Assembly (NCBI GenBank): GCA_024761205.1 | Contig: JAMASS010000011.1 | Coordinates: 62,001 to 126,000 of the forward strand | Length of the DNA stretch: 64,000 bases | Source of the DNA: Limisphaerales bacterium | GTDB taxonomy: Bacteria > Verrucomicrobiota > Verrucomicrobiia > Limisphaerales > AAA164-E04 | Direction of reading: 5' to 3' | Shown here: positions 19,892 through 30,807 of the stretch, in pieces | How the letters are laid out: each line of letters starts with the position of its first letter | Numbering within the stretch: position 1 is the stretch's first letter | Position numbers and translations under genes: made by a program | The notes under the pieces: generated by a model | The model's input: the letters and a program-made list of their open reading frames with translations, nothing else | Told to the model about the DNA's origin: nothing | Databases searched by the model: none

Positions 19892-20917
19892 TTATTTCGT
19901 ATCATTGATTTGGGCAGTGATTTCGATGGCGAGGTCTAGGGCTTTCTTGGCGGATTCACCGGAGACTACGGGTGTTTGGCTGGCCTGAACACACTCCACG
20001 AAACTTTCGAGCTCAAGCTTGAGCGGCTGATCCTTTTTGATGGGAACGGGCTCCCGGACGATCCGGCGACCGGCAAACTCGCTGACAACGCTTAGGTCTT
20101 TCTTCTTCGACGCCCATAGCTTCCGCAAGAGGGAGGATTCTTCTTCACCATCGCGGGCAATGCGGTAGATGAATCCTTCTTGCTCCGGGTAGTCGAGGGA
20201 CACGTAGCTCGCCGGGTCGCCGGCGCTGAAGACGCGTATCTTGCGCAGGCGATTGGGGCTGATTCGGCTAGCGGTGAGATTGGCGATGCAACCGTTTTCG
20301 AATCGAAGCCGGGCGTTGGCGATATCCTCGGAGGAACTGAGTACGGAGACCCCGACACCTTCGACAGACGCCACTGGGGATTGAACGAAGGCGAGAACGA
20401 CATCTAGGTCGTGAATCATGATATCCAACACTACGCCGATGTCGGTGCTGCGAGCGGGAAATGGGGAGAGTCGATGGGCTTCGATGAAGCGGGGTTGGGT
20501 GACGGCTTTTTGGAGATATTGAAAGACGGGGTTGAAACGTTCGATGTGTCCGATTTGTAGAACTTTGCGTTGTTGGCGGCTGAGTGCGACTAGTTCGGTC
20601 GCTTGAGCGAGTGTTTCGGTCATCGGTTTTTCGACGAGGGCGTGTTTGCCCTGCTCGAGGAGGCGCTTCGTGATGTCGTAGTGGGTGACGGTTGGTGTGA
20701 CGACGCTCAGGGCGTCACTGATCGTGGTGAGTTCTTCGAGGGTCTGGGCGGCTGTCACCGAGTATTGCTTTGCCAGAGACTCGGCGGCGGCGTGGTTTTG
20801 GTCGTATATTCCGGAGAATTGAATTGTCCCTGCGGCCGCCATTTCGGCGTAGAGTCTCACGTGTTGACTGCCAAGGGCGCCGGCGCCCACGACGGCGATT
20901 TTAATTGGTTCGGCCAT
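19892..20917 (-). CDS. Gfo/Idh/MocA family oxidoreductase
   Basis: IKIAVVGAGALGSQHVRLYAEM ... HALVEKPMTETLAQATELV ... IGHIERFNPVF. Confidence 0.93.
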   Translation of the reverse strand: MAEPIKIAVVGAGALGSQHVRLYAEMAAAGTIQFSGIYDQNHAAAESLAKQYSVTAAQTLEELTTISDALSVVTPTVTHYDITKRLLEQGKHALVEKPMTETLAQATELVALSRQQRKVLQIGHIERFNPVFQYLQKAVTQPRFIEAHRLSPFPARSTDIGVVLDIMIHDLDVVLAFVQSPVASVEGVGVSVLSSSEDIANARLRFENGCIANLTASRISPNRLRKIRVFSAGDPASYVSLDYPEQEGFIYRIARDGEEESSLLRKLWASKKKDLSVVSEFAGRRIVREPVPIKKDQPLKLELESFVECVQASQTPVVSGESAKKALDLAIEITAQINDTK

Positions 20918-21143
20918 GTGGGATGGGTATATTCGGCATTCACCATTTCGGCGATGTTATTTGTTTGGTGGATGTTGGGAGGTGCTGACTGTGGCGGGGA
21001 GGGGGATTTCGCCCTCCTTCACTGGCGCTATGGAGGGGGACGGCTCGACGGAGTCTGCTGCACCTTGGATTGCAGCTGTAGATGTGCGTCTGGACGGGTT
21101 TGATCTTGCGGGCTTGAATCGGCGTGCTTAGGTTTTCGCGGCT

Positions 21144-21773
21144 TTGATGGATTCTGTGATCTCCATATTGGTCGGCTACTTTTTGGGCTCGATTCCCTTT
21201 GGTTTTTTAATGGGGAAGCTGAAGGGCATCGACTTACGTCAGGAGGGGAGTGGCAATATCGGAGCGACCAATGTGCTACGTATTCTTGGCAAACCGTCCG
21301 GTATCACGGTGCTGGTGTTCGACGTGTTGAAGGGGGCCATGGCTTGTTGGCTGGCCCCTATGGTTGTGGAGGTGATTTTGGGCACGGCTGCTTTTGATTT
21401 TCAGATTGTCGCAATTACAGCGGGTTTTTCGGCTGTGTTGGGACATAACTATACTTGTTGGTTGCGCTTTAAAGGAGGGAAGGGGATTGCTACTTCAGCG
21501 GGTGTGTTGCTCGTCCTGACTCCGGCCGGACTGGCAATTTCGGTGGCTACATTTCTGCTGTTGCTGGCGCTGACGCGGATCGTCTCAGTCGGCTCGTTGG
21601 GGGCTGCTGTGATTCTGCCGCTTGGGACATGGATCACGGGCGGACGGGGTGCGTTGTTGGGCATCGCGACGCTCATGGGTCTGTTGGCGGTTTACAAACA
21701 TCGGGTCAATATTCGGCGGCTCCTCGCCGGGACGGAACCGCAGATCAAACAAAAAAAGGAGGAGGAATCATGA
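21144..21773 (+). CDS. plsY: Glycerol-3-phosphate acyltransferase PlsY
   Basis: LVGYFLGSIPFGFLMGKLKGIDLRQEGSGNIGATNVLRILGK ... GHNYTCWLRFKGGKGIATSAGVLL. Confidence 0.96.
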   Translation: MMDSVISILVGYFLGSIPFGFLMGKLKGIDLRQEGSGNIGATNVLRILGKPSGITVLVFDVLKGAMACWLAPMVVEVILGTAAFDFQIVAITAGFSAVLGHNYTCWLRFKGGKGIATSAGVLLVLTPAGLAISVATFLLLLALTRIVSVGSLGAAVILPLGTWITGGRGALLGIATLMGLLAVYKHRVNIRRLLAGTEPQIKQKKEEES

Positions 21774-22750
21774 GAGTCACTGTGTTGGGGGCGGGAGCGT
21801 GGGGGACTGCGTTGGCTAAACTTGCTGCTGAAAACGAGCATCAAGTAACTCTCTGGGCGCGGGATGCAACCTTGCTCGAATCGATTGTGGGGGATCGGGA
21901 GAACGAGCGGTACTTGGCGGGGGTGGCTTTGCCCAAGTCCCTGCAGGCAGACGCGGATTTGCAATCTGCGTGTTGCGATGCCGAGATTCTGGTGGTCGCA
22001 GTCCCGTCGAAAGGATTTCGTGATGTGTTGCGTCAGGTGGGCGATTTTGTGGGATCTGTGGTGACGGTGACGAAGGGGATCGAGTATGATTCTGGTCTCA
22101 CGATGAGTGGCCTCTTGGAGGCGGAACTCAAGGCTGCGGTTCCGGTCACTTTGTCGGGACCCACGATTGCGCGAGAAGTCGCTATGGGAATGCCCGCTGC
22201 AGGCGTTGCTGCAAGTAATGATACGAACGCTGTGTTCCAAGTTCAGCAGTTGTTTCATCGGCCGACGTTCCGTGTCTATTCTTCAACGGATGTGCTCGGT
22301 GTTGAGTTAGGTGGTGCGTTAAAGAACGTCATTGCAATTGCGGCGGGTGTTGGGGATGGATTGGGCTTTGGCGACAATAGTAAGGCCGCACTGCTGACTC
22401 GGGGCGTGGCAGAGATTCGGCGTCTCGGGGTGGCTGCCGGAGCCAAGGCCGAGACGTTTACGGGGCTTTCTGGGTTGGGAGATTTAACGGTGACGTGCTT
22501 TTCGCCGCTGAGTCGAAATCGGACTTTTGGCGAGCATCTGGGCCGGGGCGGTGATGCCGGTGAGATTCTGGCAGCTAGTCGCTCGGTGGTGGAGGGGGCC
22601 CCGACATCGCGGTCTGCCCATCAGCTGGCACGGCGTCTTGGTGTGAGGACACCGATCATCGACGAGGTTTATGCGATGCTCCATCAAGGAAAACTAGTGA
22701 AGGCGGCACTTCAGTCGCTTCTCAGCCGGGAGACGAAGTACGAGGACTGA
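21770..22750 (+). CDS. gpsA: NAD(P)H-dependent glycerol-3-phosphate dehydrogenase
   Basis: MRVTVLGAGAWGTALAKLAAENEHQVTLWAR ... SGPTIAREVAMGMP ... GLSGLGDLTVTCFSPLSRNRTFG; ATGA overlap with plsY; GGAGGA upstream. Confidence 0.96.
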   Translation: MRVTVLGAGAWGTALAKLAAENEHQVTLWARDATLLESIVGDRENERYLAGVALPKSLQADADLQSACCDAEILVVAVPSKGFRDVLRQVGDFVGSVVTVTKGIEYDSGLTMSGLLEAELKAAVPVTLSGPTIAREVAMGMPAAGVAASNDTNAVFQVQQLFHRPTFRVYSSTDVLGVELGGALKNVIAIAAGVGDGLGFGDNSKAALLTRGVAEIRRLGVAAGAKAETFTGLSGLGDLTVTCFSPLSRNRTFGEHLGRGGDAGEILAASRSVVEGAPTSRSAHQLARRLGVRTPIIDEVYAMLHQGKLVKAALQSLLSRETKYED

Positions 22751-22751
22751 A

Positions 22752-23363
22752 CTACGTGAGCTCTTGCTTGATGCGCTCAAGCAGGTCCGGGTAATCATTA
22801 AAGGCTTGGTATTGGGGGAACTGTGCCGTGATGTTCTCTGGCGCGTGAAACAGCAGTCCCACGTCCGCTTCGCTCAGCATGGCGGTATCGTTGAACGAAT
22901 CACCGGCTGCGATGACTTTGTAGTTTAGTGATTTGAAGGCGATGACGGATTTCTGTTTTTGATTCGGCTGGCGGAGGCGGTAGTTGGTGATTCGATCGTT
23001 CTCGATTTCCAAGCGGTGGCAGAAGATCGTCGGCCAGTCCATTTGTCGCATGAGCGGTTTGGCGAAGTCTTCGAAGGTATCTGAGAGGATGATCACTTGG
23101 GTCAAGGAACGTAGTGCATCGAGAAAATCTTTGGCACCTTCGAGTGGGGATAGAGTGCCGATGACCTCTTGAATGGCGGAGAGAGTTAGGTCGTTTGCGT
23201 TCAGTATGTCTAGACGGCCCTGCATCAGCTCGTCGTAGTCCGGTATGTCCCGGGTGGTGAGTTGAAGCTTTTCGATGCCGGTTTTCTTGGCGAAGGCGAT
23301 CCATATCTCGGGGACGAGGACGCCTTCAAGGTCCAGGGTAATGATGGTTTGTTGTGCGCTCAT
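22752..23363 (-). CDS. thrH: ThrH-type phosphoserine phosphatase/homoserine phosphotransferase
   Basis: TLDLEGVLVPEIWIAFAKKTGIEKLQLTTRDIPDYDELMQGRL ... ILSDTFEDFAKPLMRQMDWPTIFCH ... AAGDSFNDTAMLSEADVGLLFHAP. Confidence 0.88.
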   Translation of the reverse strand: MSAQQTIITLDLEGVLVPEIWIAFAKKTGIEKLQLTTRDIPDYDELMQGRLDILNANDLTLSAIQEVIGTLSPLEGAKDFLDALRSLTQVIILSDTFEDFAKPLMRQMDWPTIFCHRLEIENDRITNYRLRQPNQKQKSVIAFKSLNYKVIAAGDSFNDTAMLSEADVGLLFHAPENITAQFPQYQAFNDYPDLLERIKQELT

Positions 23364-23575
23364 GGGTTAAAGGCCGGGCTGCTAGGTCGGGCAACTGTTT
23401 AGTGGTTGGAGTTTAGTCCGTGAAGGATTAAATGGTGGTGGCTTGCGAGCAAGGTGTCTGGGGATTCTGTGAGGTGAGGGTGAGATGTGTGTCAACAGTT
23501 TAGAAAATCCAAAGTGGCGAAAGATCGCCGCATTCCAAGACGTTGTCACGCAGTAAGTGACGTCTCAGATGGTCT

Positions 23576-24829
23576 TTAACGGAGTCTGTACGCGACGAGG
23601 ATTTTGGGGCTTCGGGCATAGATGATGCCGTTAGCGAGGGCGGGATAGGATCGCACGTCTGAGGGAAGAATCTGGGCGCGGTCGAGTTCTTGGTAGCGTT
23701 TCTCTGTGGCGTTGACCAACACTAGTTCACCGTTTTCCTGAAGGGCCAGGAGTTTATTGCCGCCGATTATCACGCTACCGTTCTGGATGCTGGGTTGACT
23801 CCATTGGACTTCGCCCGTTTTCCAGGAGACACAGTTAAGTGGCGCACCCCATTCCTGGCGACCATGGAACCCGTAGAGATACCCACGATGAAGAATGGGG
23901 GTGGAGTAGTGACAGGAAATGGCGTTGTCGTTGCTCCAGACCTTCTTGGGCTCCGTTTGGGTCAGGTCCAGAACGACAGCCCCGGTGCGGTAACTTGTCG
24001 TCAAGAGGACCTGATTGCCGTAGACGACGGGGCTGGCTGCGTTGACGGAGGCGTTGATGCGAGGGCGCCAAGGGTAGGCCGAGCGGATTTTCCCTGTTTC
24101 GACGGCGACCGCTTTAAGTCCCTCGCGATCGAAAAACAAGGCTTGCCGAATGTTGGCGATAGTCGCGGCAACGGGGGATGAATAGCTTGCCTCACCGTGG
24201 GAAGTTTTCCACCGGACCGCTCCGTTCAATCGATCAAAGGCGACGATGCCACCGTTTTTGGGGGACCCCACATTGATGATGACTAAGTCGCCCTCAACCA
24301 GAGGGGAACAGGCGATCCCGAAGAAACCTTTGGGCGCTTTGAACTCTTTTTTAGTATCGACGTTCCAAACGGGTTTCCCGGTATCGAGTTCGAGGCAATA
24401 AAGTTTGCCTTGGGCACCGTAGGTATAGAGATAGCCCTCGTAGGCTGTGGGGGTCGAGCGTGGTCCATTGTCGAAGCCGAAATCATCTCGATAGGTTGTG
24501 GCGTAATCAAACTGCCACTGCGCTTCGCCGGATAGCGGATCCAGGCTCAATATCTGCTCTTCATTGCCGGTGCGGTGGTGTAGGATGATGCGATCGTCGA
24601 GAGCGATCGGTCCGCCAAAGCCACTGCCGACGGAGCGTTGCCACAGTTTCTTGGGTCCGTTGCCGGGCCACGAGTCGGGAAGAGTTTCGGTAGGGAGGAC
24701 ACCGTTTTGGTGAGGTCCTAGAAACCGGGGCCACTCGCTCGAGTCTGCTCGAAATGGAGGCCAGAGCAAGATCCCCGAGGTGAGGAGGTGCGCGGCTGCC
24801 CGAATGGCATTGATGTCCCAGGTATTCAT
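23576..24829 (-). CDS. PQQ-like beta-propeller repeat protein
   Basis: WPRFLGPHQNGVLPTETLP...W...LDPLSGEAQWQFDY... repeated VxVExGKxxW-like blades; start Met ambiguous (24865 or 24829). Confidence 0.9.
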   Translation of the reverse strand: MNTWDINAIRAAAHLLTSGILLWPPFRADSSEWPRFLGPHQNGVLPTETLPDSWPGNGPKKLWQRSVGSGFGGPIALDDRIILHHRTGNEEQILSLDPLSGEAQWQFDYATTYRDDFGFDNGPRSTPTAYEGYLYTYGAQGKLYCLELDTGKPVWNVDTKKEFKAPKGFFGIACSPLVEGDLVIINVGSPKNGGIVAFDRLNGAVRWKTSHGEASYSSPVAATIANIRQALFFDREGLKAVAVETGKIRSAYPWRPRINASVNAASPVVYGNQVLLTTSYRTGAVVLDLTQTEPKKVWSNDNAISCHYSTPILHRGYLYGFHGRQEWGAPLNCVSWKTGEVQWSQPSIQNGSVIIGGNKLLALQENGELVLVNATEKRYQELDRAQILPSDVRSYPALANGIIYARSPKILVAYRLR

Positions 24830-24928
24830 TGAGAACATCCGATCACATCCGATGGAAGCTGACAATGACTCAGAGACCGGATCGCGACTTTTTTCCCGCT
24901 TTGGTGTTTTGATGGATGAGGGATAGCC

Positions 24929-26209
24929 ATGGCAAAAATTTTACTAGGACTCATAGCGGCAGGGTTTATTATATTTTTCGTCTTACGAATGATGCCTCGC
25001 TCGACACCTGAGGCCGATCCCGCCGAAGCTGAGGTTGAAAACCTTGCTTCCGGTAGTTCTGCTTCGGTCGAGGCGGCGACCGGAGACTCGCGCTTTCAAC
25101 AGCTGATGAGGAAAATGACCGGTGAAGAAGGCGCGGTTGGAAGGAGTGAGGAGGGATTGCGCCAGTTTGTGCAGCGCGTGGATCCCAATCAGTTGACCTT
25201 TCGTGAGTTGAGTGAGTTGTTCCAGGCGCTTGCGGATGATCCGGAGACGGGGTTGGCTCTGATGGATCGGGTCTTGGAAGATCCTGATCGGCGGTGGAAG
25301 CCAACGGAGAGAGAGAAACTTTTGCGTCGGGCAGGCGCATTGGCAGCGGCCGCGGATTTCGGGAGCCTAGCCAGCCGGTTGGATGCGCTAGAGACGTTCG
25401 CAGATCGATCCGGCTTCGTTCAGGGGGCGGCGGAGGTATTGGCGGACCAAGGGATTGAAGAGAGTTTGATGTGGGTGGAATCCCTGGGGGAGACGGCTTT
25501 ACAGGCCCCGGCCATGTATGGGGTGGGAAAGGCGTGGGTGCAGAAGGAAACCAGTTCGGCGATCCAATGGGCGGAGGGTCTGGAAGATCCGGAAAGCAAG
25601 CGGCACGGGCTTGGCGGTCTGGTCGCAGGATTCGCCTTGGAAGATCCGGAGCAGGCTTATGCCTATGCTCGTGGGGCGTCATCGGAGTTGAGTGATGGAT
25701 TGATCGTGGAGGTTGCGGATGCGATTTCATTGACGGATCCGAAACAGGCATCCGAATGGGTGGTAACGGCTGTGGGCGGTTCCAAGCAAAAAGCTGTGTT
25801 GGAGGAAAGCGTCGAGAGGTGGGCAGAGCAAGATTTTGACGAGGTGGAGAAGTGGTCCTGGCTAGTGGCGAATTCTGATTTGCGCGACACGGTGAGGATT
25901 TCACTGGCGGATTATTGGTCGCACGACGACCCGGAGAAGGCGACGAAATGGGCAGCGGATTTTCCGACGAAGGATGCGCGGGCGCGAGCGTTGGCGAAGA
26001 CGCTGACTCAATGGGCGCAATTCAATCCCCAGGAAGCGGCCAGCTGGTTTCAGAGGCGGCCGGTGGATCTTGAGCAGATTCGTTTGTTGAAACAAGCGTT
26101 GCGGACTCTTGGTGAGGAGGATTTGGCAGCGGCCGAGGCTTGGGTGAACGAAATGACTGAGCCGACGTTTAAGCAGATTGGGCAGCGGACGATTCAATCA
26201 TTGCCTTAA
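24929..26209 (+). CDS. Hypothetical protein with N-terminal TM and WAxxLxDPExAxxWA-like helical repeats
   Basis: MAKILLGLIAAGFIIFFVLRMM; repeats AIQWAEGLEDPESKRHGLGGLV, ASEWVVTAVGGSKQKAVLEESV, ATKWAADFPTKDARARALAKTL. Confidence 0.75.
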   Translation: MAKILLGLIAAGFIIFFVLRMMPRSTPEADPAEAEVENLASGSSASVEAATGDSRFQQLMRKMTGEEGAVGRSEEGLRQFVQRVDPNQLTFRELSELFQALADDPETGLALMDRVLEDPDRRWKPTEREKLLRRAGALAAAADFGSLASRLDALETFADRSGFVQGAAEVLADQGIEESLMWVESLGETALQAPAMYGVGKAWVQKETSSAIQWAEGLEDPESKRHGLGGLVAGFALEDPEQAYAYARGASSELSDGLIVEVADAISLTDPKQASEWVVTAVGGSKQKAVLEESVERWAEQDFDEVEKWSWLVANSDLRDTVRISLADYWSHDDPEKATKWAADFPTKDARARALAKTLTQWAQFNPQEAASWFQRRPVDLEQIRLLKQALRTLGEEDLAAAEAWVNEMTEPTFKQIGQRTIQSLP

Positions 26210-26241
26210 AGGGAGGGCTTACCGACCTTGGCACGAAAAGC

Positions 26242-26637
26242 TCAGCTCAGTTTCTTAGCTACGTTTGCTGCGAGTCGGTTTATTTGAATCACCCGGAGTT
26301 TGTGGGTGCCTTTGCAGATGAGTTCGGCATCGTCCCACGCCCGCAGTTCAAAGGAGAATTGAGATTTGTCGCTGAAGATGACCTTTGCTTGGCAGGTGAC
26401 GTTCGCACCGATCGGGCTGGCGGCCAGATGTTCCACCTCTACCTGAATGCCTACCGTACTCTCGGTCGGTTCGAGAAAAGGCAGCATGGCCTCACGAGCC
26501 GTATGTTCTAGGAACCAAATGAGCCAGGGGGTTGAAAGAATCTCGGGCATGCCATGGGTGGCGAAGTCGATGATATGCTGTTTGGTGACCGAGAATCGGA
26601 TCTCGGCAGTTTGGCCAATTCGGGGGCGAGATTTCAT
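26242..26637 (-). CDS. Thioesterase family (hotdog fold) protein
   Basis: HGMPEILSTPWLIWFLEHTAREAMLPFLEPTESTVGIQVEVEHLAASPIGANVTCQAKV resembles FlK-type thioesterases. Confidence 0.8.
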   Translation of the reverse strand: MKSRPRIGQTAEIRFSVTKQHIIDFATHGMPEILSTPWLIWFLEHTAREAMLPFLEPTESTVGIQVEVEHLAASPIGANVTCQAKVIFSDKSQFSFELRAWDDAELICKGTHKLRVIQINRLAANVAKKLS

Positions 26638-26652
26638 CTGTAAATCGGGGAA

Positions 26653-28150
26653 TTAGGTTGGGACATGTGGCTCGAGGCGGTTTTGAGTGCTTTCAGACCA
26701 AAGGGCTTTGGAAGAAAATCTGCAAATCCTGCCGCTCGGAGTTCTTTGATGGTTGATTGTTCGGCGTAGCCACAGGTGGCGATTACGGTGATGTTCGGGG
26801 CAAGATACTGTATCTGCTTGAGCGTTAGCAGCCCTCATTCCGTTTGCAACTGTGAGGTCAAGAGAGACTAGTTGAAAGGGTTTTCCGGCTTGAAGTGCGG
26901 TTTGGTAATGTCTGATCACCTCGGGCGTCATTGCTCGCCTTGGTGGCTTTGTGTCCGATGATGTTGGCCATGTATTTGACGGCTTTGCGGATGGCTGCTT
27001 CTCATCGTCCATAAACAAAAGTCACCGACCGCTTCTGGTGCAATAGCGGGCGTCGGATTGGCTTCGCTGAGTGTTGAAGATCCCCACTGAGCGGGTAGTC
27101 AGAGGGTAAATGTGCTGCCTTTCCCGCAGTTGAGTTGGCGGTAAAGCGTCCTCCATTGTTGCCGAATGATGGCGTGCGAGGTCGCTAGACCGAGGCCATA
27201 GCCTTGTTGTTTCGTGGTGAAGACTGGGGCAAAGACCTTGGTGAGTTCCTTTTGATCAATCCCTCCGCCCGTGTCCTCTATGGCGATGCTAATGTGAACT
27301 CCCTGATCGAGGTTGAGCGGCGCTGCGTGTTCCGTAATGGTCTCGTTCTTCGTCGTAATGGTTGCCGTGCCGCCGTCATTCATGGCTTGCCGTGCATTGG
27401 TGGCAGCATTTTGCAACACTTGTTGATCCTGATCGAGTGAGGTCCGCCAGAGGTGGGGCTCTTGCTGCTGTTTCAAGCTGGTTCCGTGACCATTGAGCGC
27501 GAGGTGAGCGGCTTTGCCGATCAGCTTTTCCACAGAGCTTGGTGTTTTCTCCGGTTTGCCGCTGGACGAAAAAGTAAGGAGTTTCTTCGTGAAGTTCTGA
27601 TCTTTGCGGGTGTCCTGAAGGAGTTTGTTCCTTGGCGTTCCTAGTTCGTTCTTGCGTGTGATAAAAGATAGGGGTCCGAGGATGGAACTCAGCATGTTGT
27701 TAAAATCGTGTGTAATCCCAACGGCCAATGTCCTCACCCTGCTCTAGTTTTTGCACCTTATTGAGTTCGGCGTTGTTGAGGCGTTGGTGCGTGATGTCGG
27801 GGAGAATGCAGAGTATGAGGTCGTTCGCGTTATCGTCCGGGTGCGAAATCAGACTTAGATTCATGTCAAGCGTTTTGTCTTTGATCTCGAGATTCTTTTG
27901 GTAGGGCTGAGCAGGCGCGGGTTGTAAGCGTGAACGGGTTTTCGGGGAGAGGACGCCACAAGAAACGGAGCAACTTTGGCAACCGAGGTTCCCGGGTTTT
28001 GCGGGATCGAAACTCTATTTCAGCAGCTATTTATTGAATTTTCCGTTGGTGAGAGTCATCCGCAGGTGCGAGTCGAGGATAAGATGCCGTCCATGATCGA
28101 GTCGATCGTGATCCGGTATTCGTTCCGAGATTGAATGAGCGCGTGGTTTG
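26653..28150 (-). pseudogene. Hybrid sensor histidine kinase (PAS?-HisKA-HATPase-REC), decayed
   Basis: GITHDFNNMLSSILGPLSFI; AIEDTGGGIDQKELTKVFAPVFTTKQQGYGLGLATSHAII; REC remnant FMDDE...FQLVSLDLTVANGMRA; several frame changes. Confidence 0.7.
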
Positions 28151-28243
28151 AATGTCACAGCTCCGCCACCATTTTCCACGAGGTACATGCGACCAGCACG
28201 ATGAAGATCAGACAGATAATCAGAAAAATTCGCCAGAACAGGC

Positions 28244-29140
28244 TCATCTACTAGTTTTACCGGTTGCCAAAAACGAGGAACGAAGTGGAGAGTTGGCCGT
28301 GTCGATTGCCGAGCTCTGGAATGTGGTCCTGTTCGCCGTCGGACAGGCCGCGATAAATGGAGCGTTGTTATTGGCTCGTTTGACTATCGGAGCGATCTTT
28401 TTCAATTCGTCGGAAGATAGGGCATCAATCACTCCGCCGCAGAAGTAACCGATCTCAAAGAGAATCTCAGAATCCAGTCCTGCGTTGGTATTAGCGCGGG
28501 CGGGCAAGTGACTGATTCGATTGATTAGTGTATCCCAGGCGCTTTGGCTTAGGCAGGGCCGAGCTCTCCCCGCGACGTCGATACGGACGTCTAGTGTGTG
28601 ATGTTCGAAGTTGGGCGCCACGATCGTGTGGTGATAGCAGTTTTGGTTTTGCGGAGTGGTGAGTTGCTTGCAGGCGGATTCAGATCGCGAAGGCGGCGAG
28701 CTATGTCGGCATCTCCCTGTGCGCAGAGCGGAATGAGCTTGCCACTGAACTAGGCATCATAGACATCAATAGCCGAACGGTCATCGAGTTTGAAGATGCG
28801 GCGTCCCGCCGGCTTGGTAATCACGGCTGAAGCGGTCATTTCTGTATATTGAAGTCTGCTTTATGGACCCATCCAAGGGGAAGATCCGTGTACAAAACGG
28901 CCAAGGAGTTCCCATTGCCCGGAATCACGTGGTCGACACCATTGGTCCGGAGACCTCTCGAAATGAGGTGTCTTCCAGGATGGGAACGTTGGTTCCGATG
29001 ACGGACTCCAAACCCTCCAAGGCTGCTTCCTCGTTGTCGAATGCGGGCGTGACGAGAACTATCTGGGGCGCTTCGGATGGTTGTTTGCCTACTGTTTCAA
29101 TGGCGTGGAGCAAGGCTTGTTTGGCAGTGCTTGGCACTGA
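28244..29140 (-). pseudogene. FIST domain protein remnant
   Basis: AKQALLHAIETVGKQPSEAPQIVLVTPAFDNEEAALEGLESVIGTNVPIL; other frame GRRIFKLDDRSAIDVYDA*FSGKLIPLCAQGDADIA; stops and frameshifts throughout. Confidence 0.5.
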
Positions 29141-29679
29141 GGGAAAGTCATTGTAGCTGCTAGAGGCGGCCCTGATTGAATATCATCCGTTGAGGCGGTC
29201 ATCATGCTAAGACTGCGAGAGATGGTCCCTTCTTTTTGTCTTGGCCTTGTTGAGGCCGGAGTCGAGAAAGGATAGCAGGGAGCCGGTCAGTCTGGCCGCA
29301 GAAGCATGAGCTGCTGGCCGATGATCTGTCGCGTGTCTTTGAGAACGATACTGTGATCTTTCGCATGGCTATCGAGAATCACGACGAAATCAAGCCGGCG
29401 GGCTTCGCTTGCTGTCTCTAATGCCTGCGCGAGCGCCTCTTTGACTGCTATTTCCGGATCTAGGATGAACACGCGTCCCGGTATCAACATGAACGCCTTC
29501 GATTGCCCGATGCGCAGACCGTTCCTTTTGGGCGGGTGGGCTGATTTGGGTCATTAGCGGTTGCGTCGAGGGCTTCCATAAAGGGAAGAAGAGAACGGCA
29601 CACCGAGTGTGGTCAGACCGCTGCTCAGGGCCGGATAAGCGGATTTTATGCGAGGAACTGTCTTGTCTGTCTTAAGTGA

Positions 29680-30345
29680 TGATGCTTGGGAGTTAATGTC
29701 TGCTTTAGTCTGAGAAGTCGCCGATCTTCGAAATCTGCTGGGACTCAGTTTGTGCAGGGCGCTGTGGATCGAATGACGGATTGCCTCGTTCGATCCAACG
29801 CTAACTGTGGCGGCACATTTCGGATGTCGAAACAGACGGATGATATTCTGAAGGAAGCTCATTGGGCGCTGGCGGACTTTCTCCATGTGTCTTCGCTGGA
29901 CGAAATCATTTTTAGGGCGAATATGACTTCGCTGACCTTTAGTGTGTCTCAGGCGCTGGGCTCCTGGCTGCGACCGGGGGATGAAATCGTGATCACTCGA
30001 TTGGATCATGACGCGAATATTCGGCCTTGGGTGGCGACTGGCGGAGGATTGCGAGGCTACGGTGCGATAGCCGGATTTTGATCCTTCTGATTGTCGTCTC
30101 TGCTTGGATCAGCTTGATGAGCTTTTGAATGAGCGGATCCATCTAGTCGCCGTTGGGTTGGCGTCGAATTTGGTGGGTACTGTCAATCCCGTAAGAGTCA
30201 TCGCCGAGAGGTCTCACCGTTTTGAGGCGAATGTTTTCGTGGATGCTCAAGCGTTGGGGCGGATTTTCTGGTTTGTAGTCTCTATAAGTTTTTTGGCCCA
30301 CACCAAGGAGTCCTTTTGCTCTTTTTGGGTGTCGATCGATTTACG
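29680..30345 (+). pseudogene. Class-V aminotransferase (cysteine desulfurase-like) remnant
   Basis: MSKQTDDILKEAHWALADFLHVSSLDEIIFRANMTSLTFSVSQALGSWLRPGDEIVITRLDHDANIRPWV; then LDELLNERIHLVAVGLASNLVGTVNPVRVIAERSHRFEANVFVDAQA; other-frame FLVCSLYKFFGPHQGVL. Confidence 0.75.
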
Positions 30346-30793
30346 ACGTCGGGGGAACCGCCTCTTTGCGGTTGAGATGGCAGGGGCGGTGCGCTTGGGG
30401 ATGAACATTCGCTACGATGCCACGTTTCCTGAGGCTGCCAGAGTCCTGTTGTTGGGCGGCGGCGGGTCTGATTGCGCTACCCACGAATTGGCCGCCTAGT
30501 TCGGAAGCTACAGCCAGGGGCGTGATCAATGCGCGCGCGTTGGAGAACATCTACTATGCCACCGTCAACGGGTGGGTGTTGAAAATGGTTTTGGATTCAT
30601 TGGTTGTAGTCGAATCTGTGGCCCCAACGGGCAGACGTTGGCGGATGCGGATCATCGGGACGAGACCATCCTTTATGCGGATATCGACTTAGCGGAAGCG
30701 CACAATAAACATGTCGTTCGAGTGGCTCGCCGTGAAATTCACCGGTTCCGTGATCGACGCCCTGACCTTTACGGACAGGCCACTCGTGATTAA
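30345..30793 (+). pseudogene. Carbon-nitrogen hydrolase (nitrilase-like) C-terminal remnant
   Basis: RLGMNIRYDATFPEAARVLLLGG; LIALPTNWPPSSEATARGVINARALENIYYATVN; GVENGFGFIGCSRICGPNGQTLADADHRDETILYADIDLAEAHNKHVV, in different frames. Confidence 0.65.
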
Positions 30794-30807
30794 GGAGTCA
30801 GTCGCTT

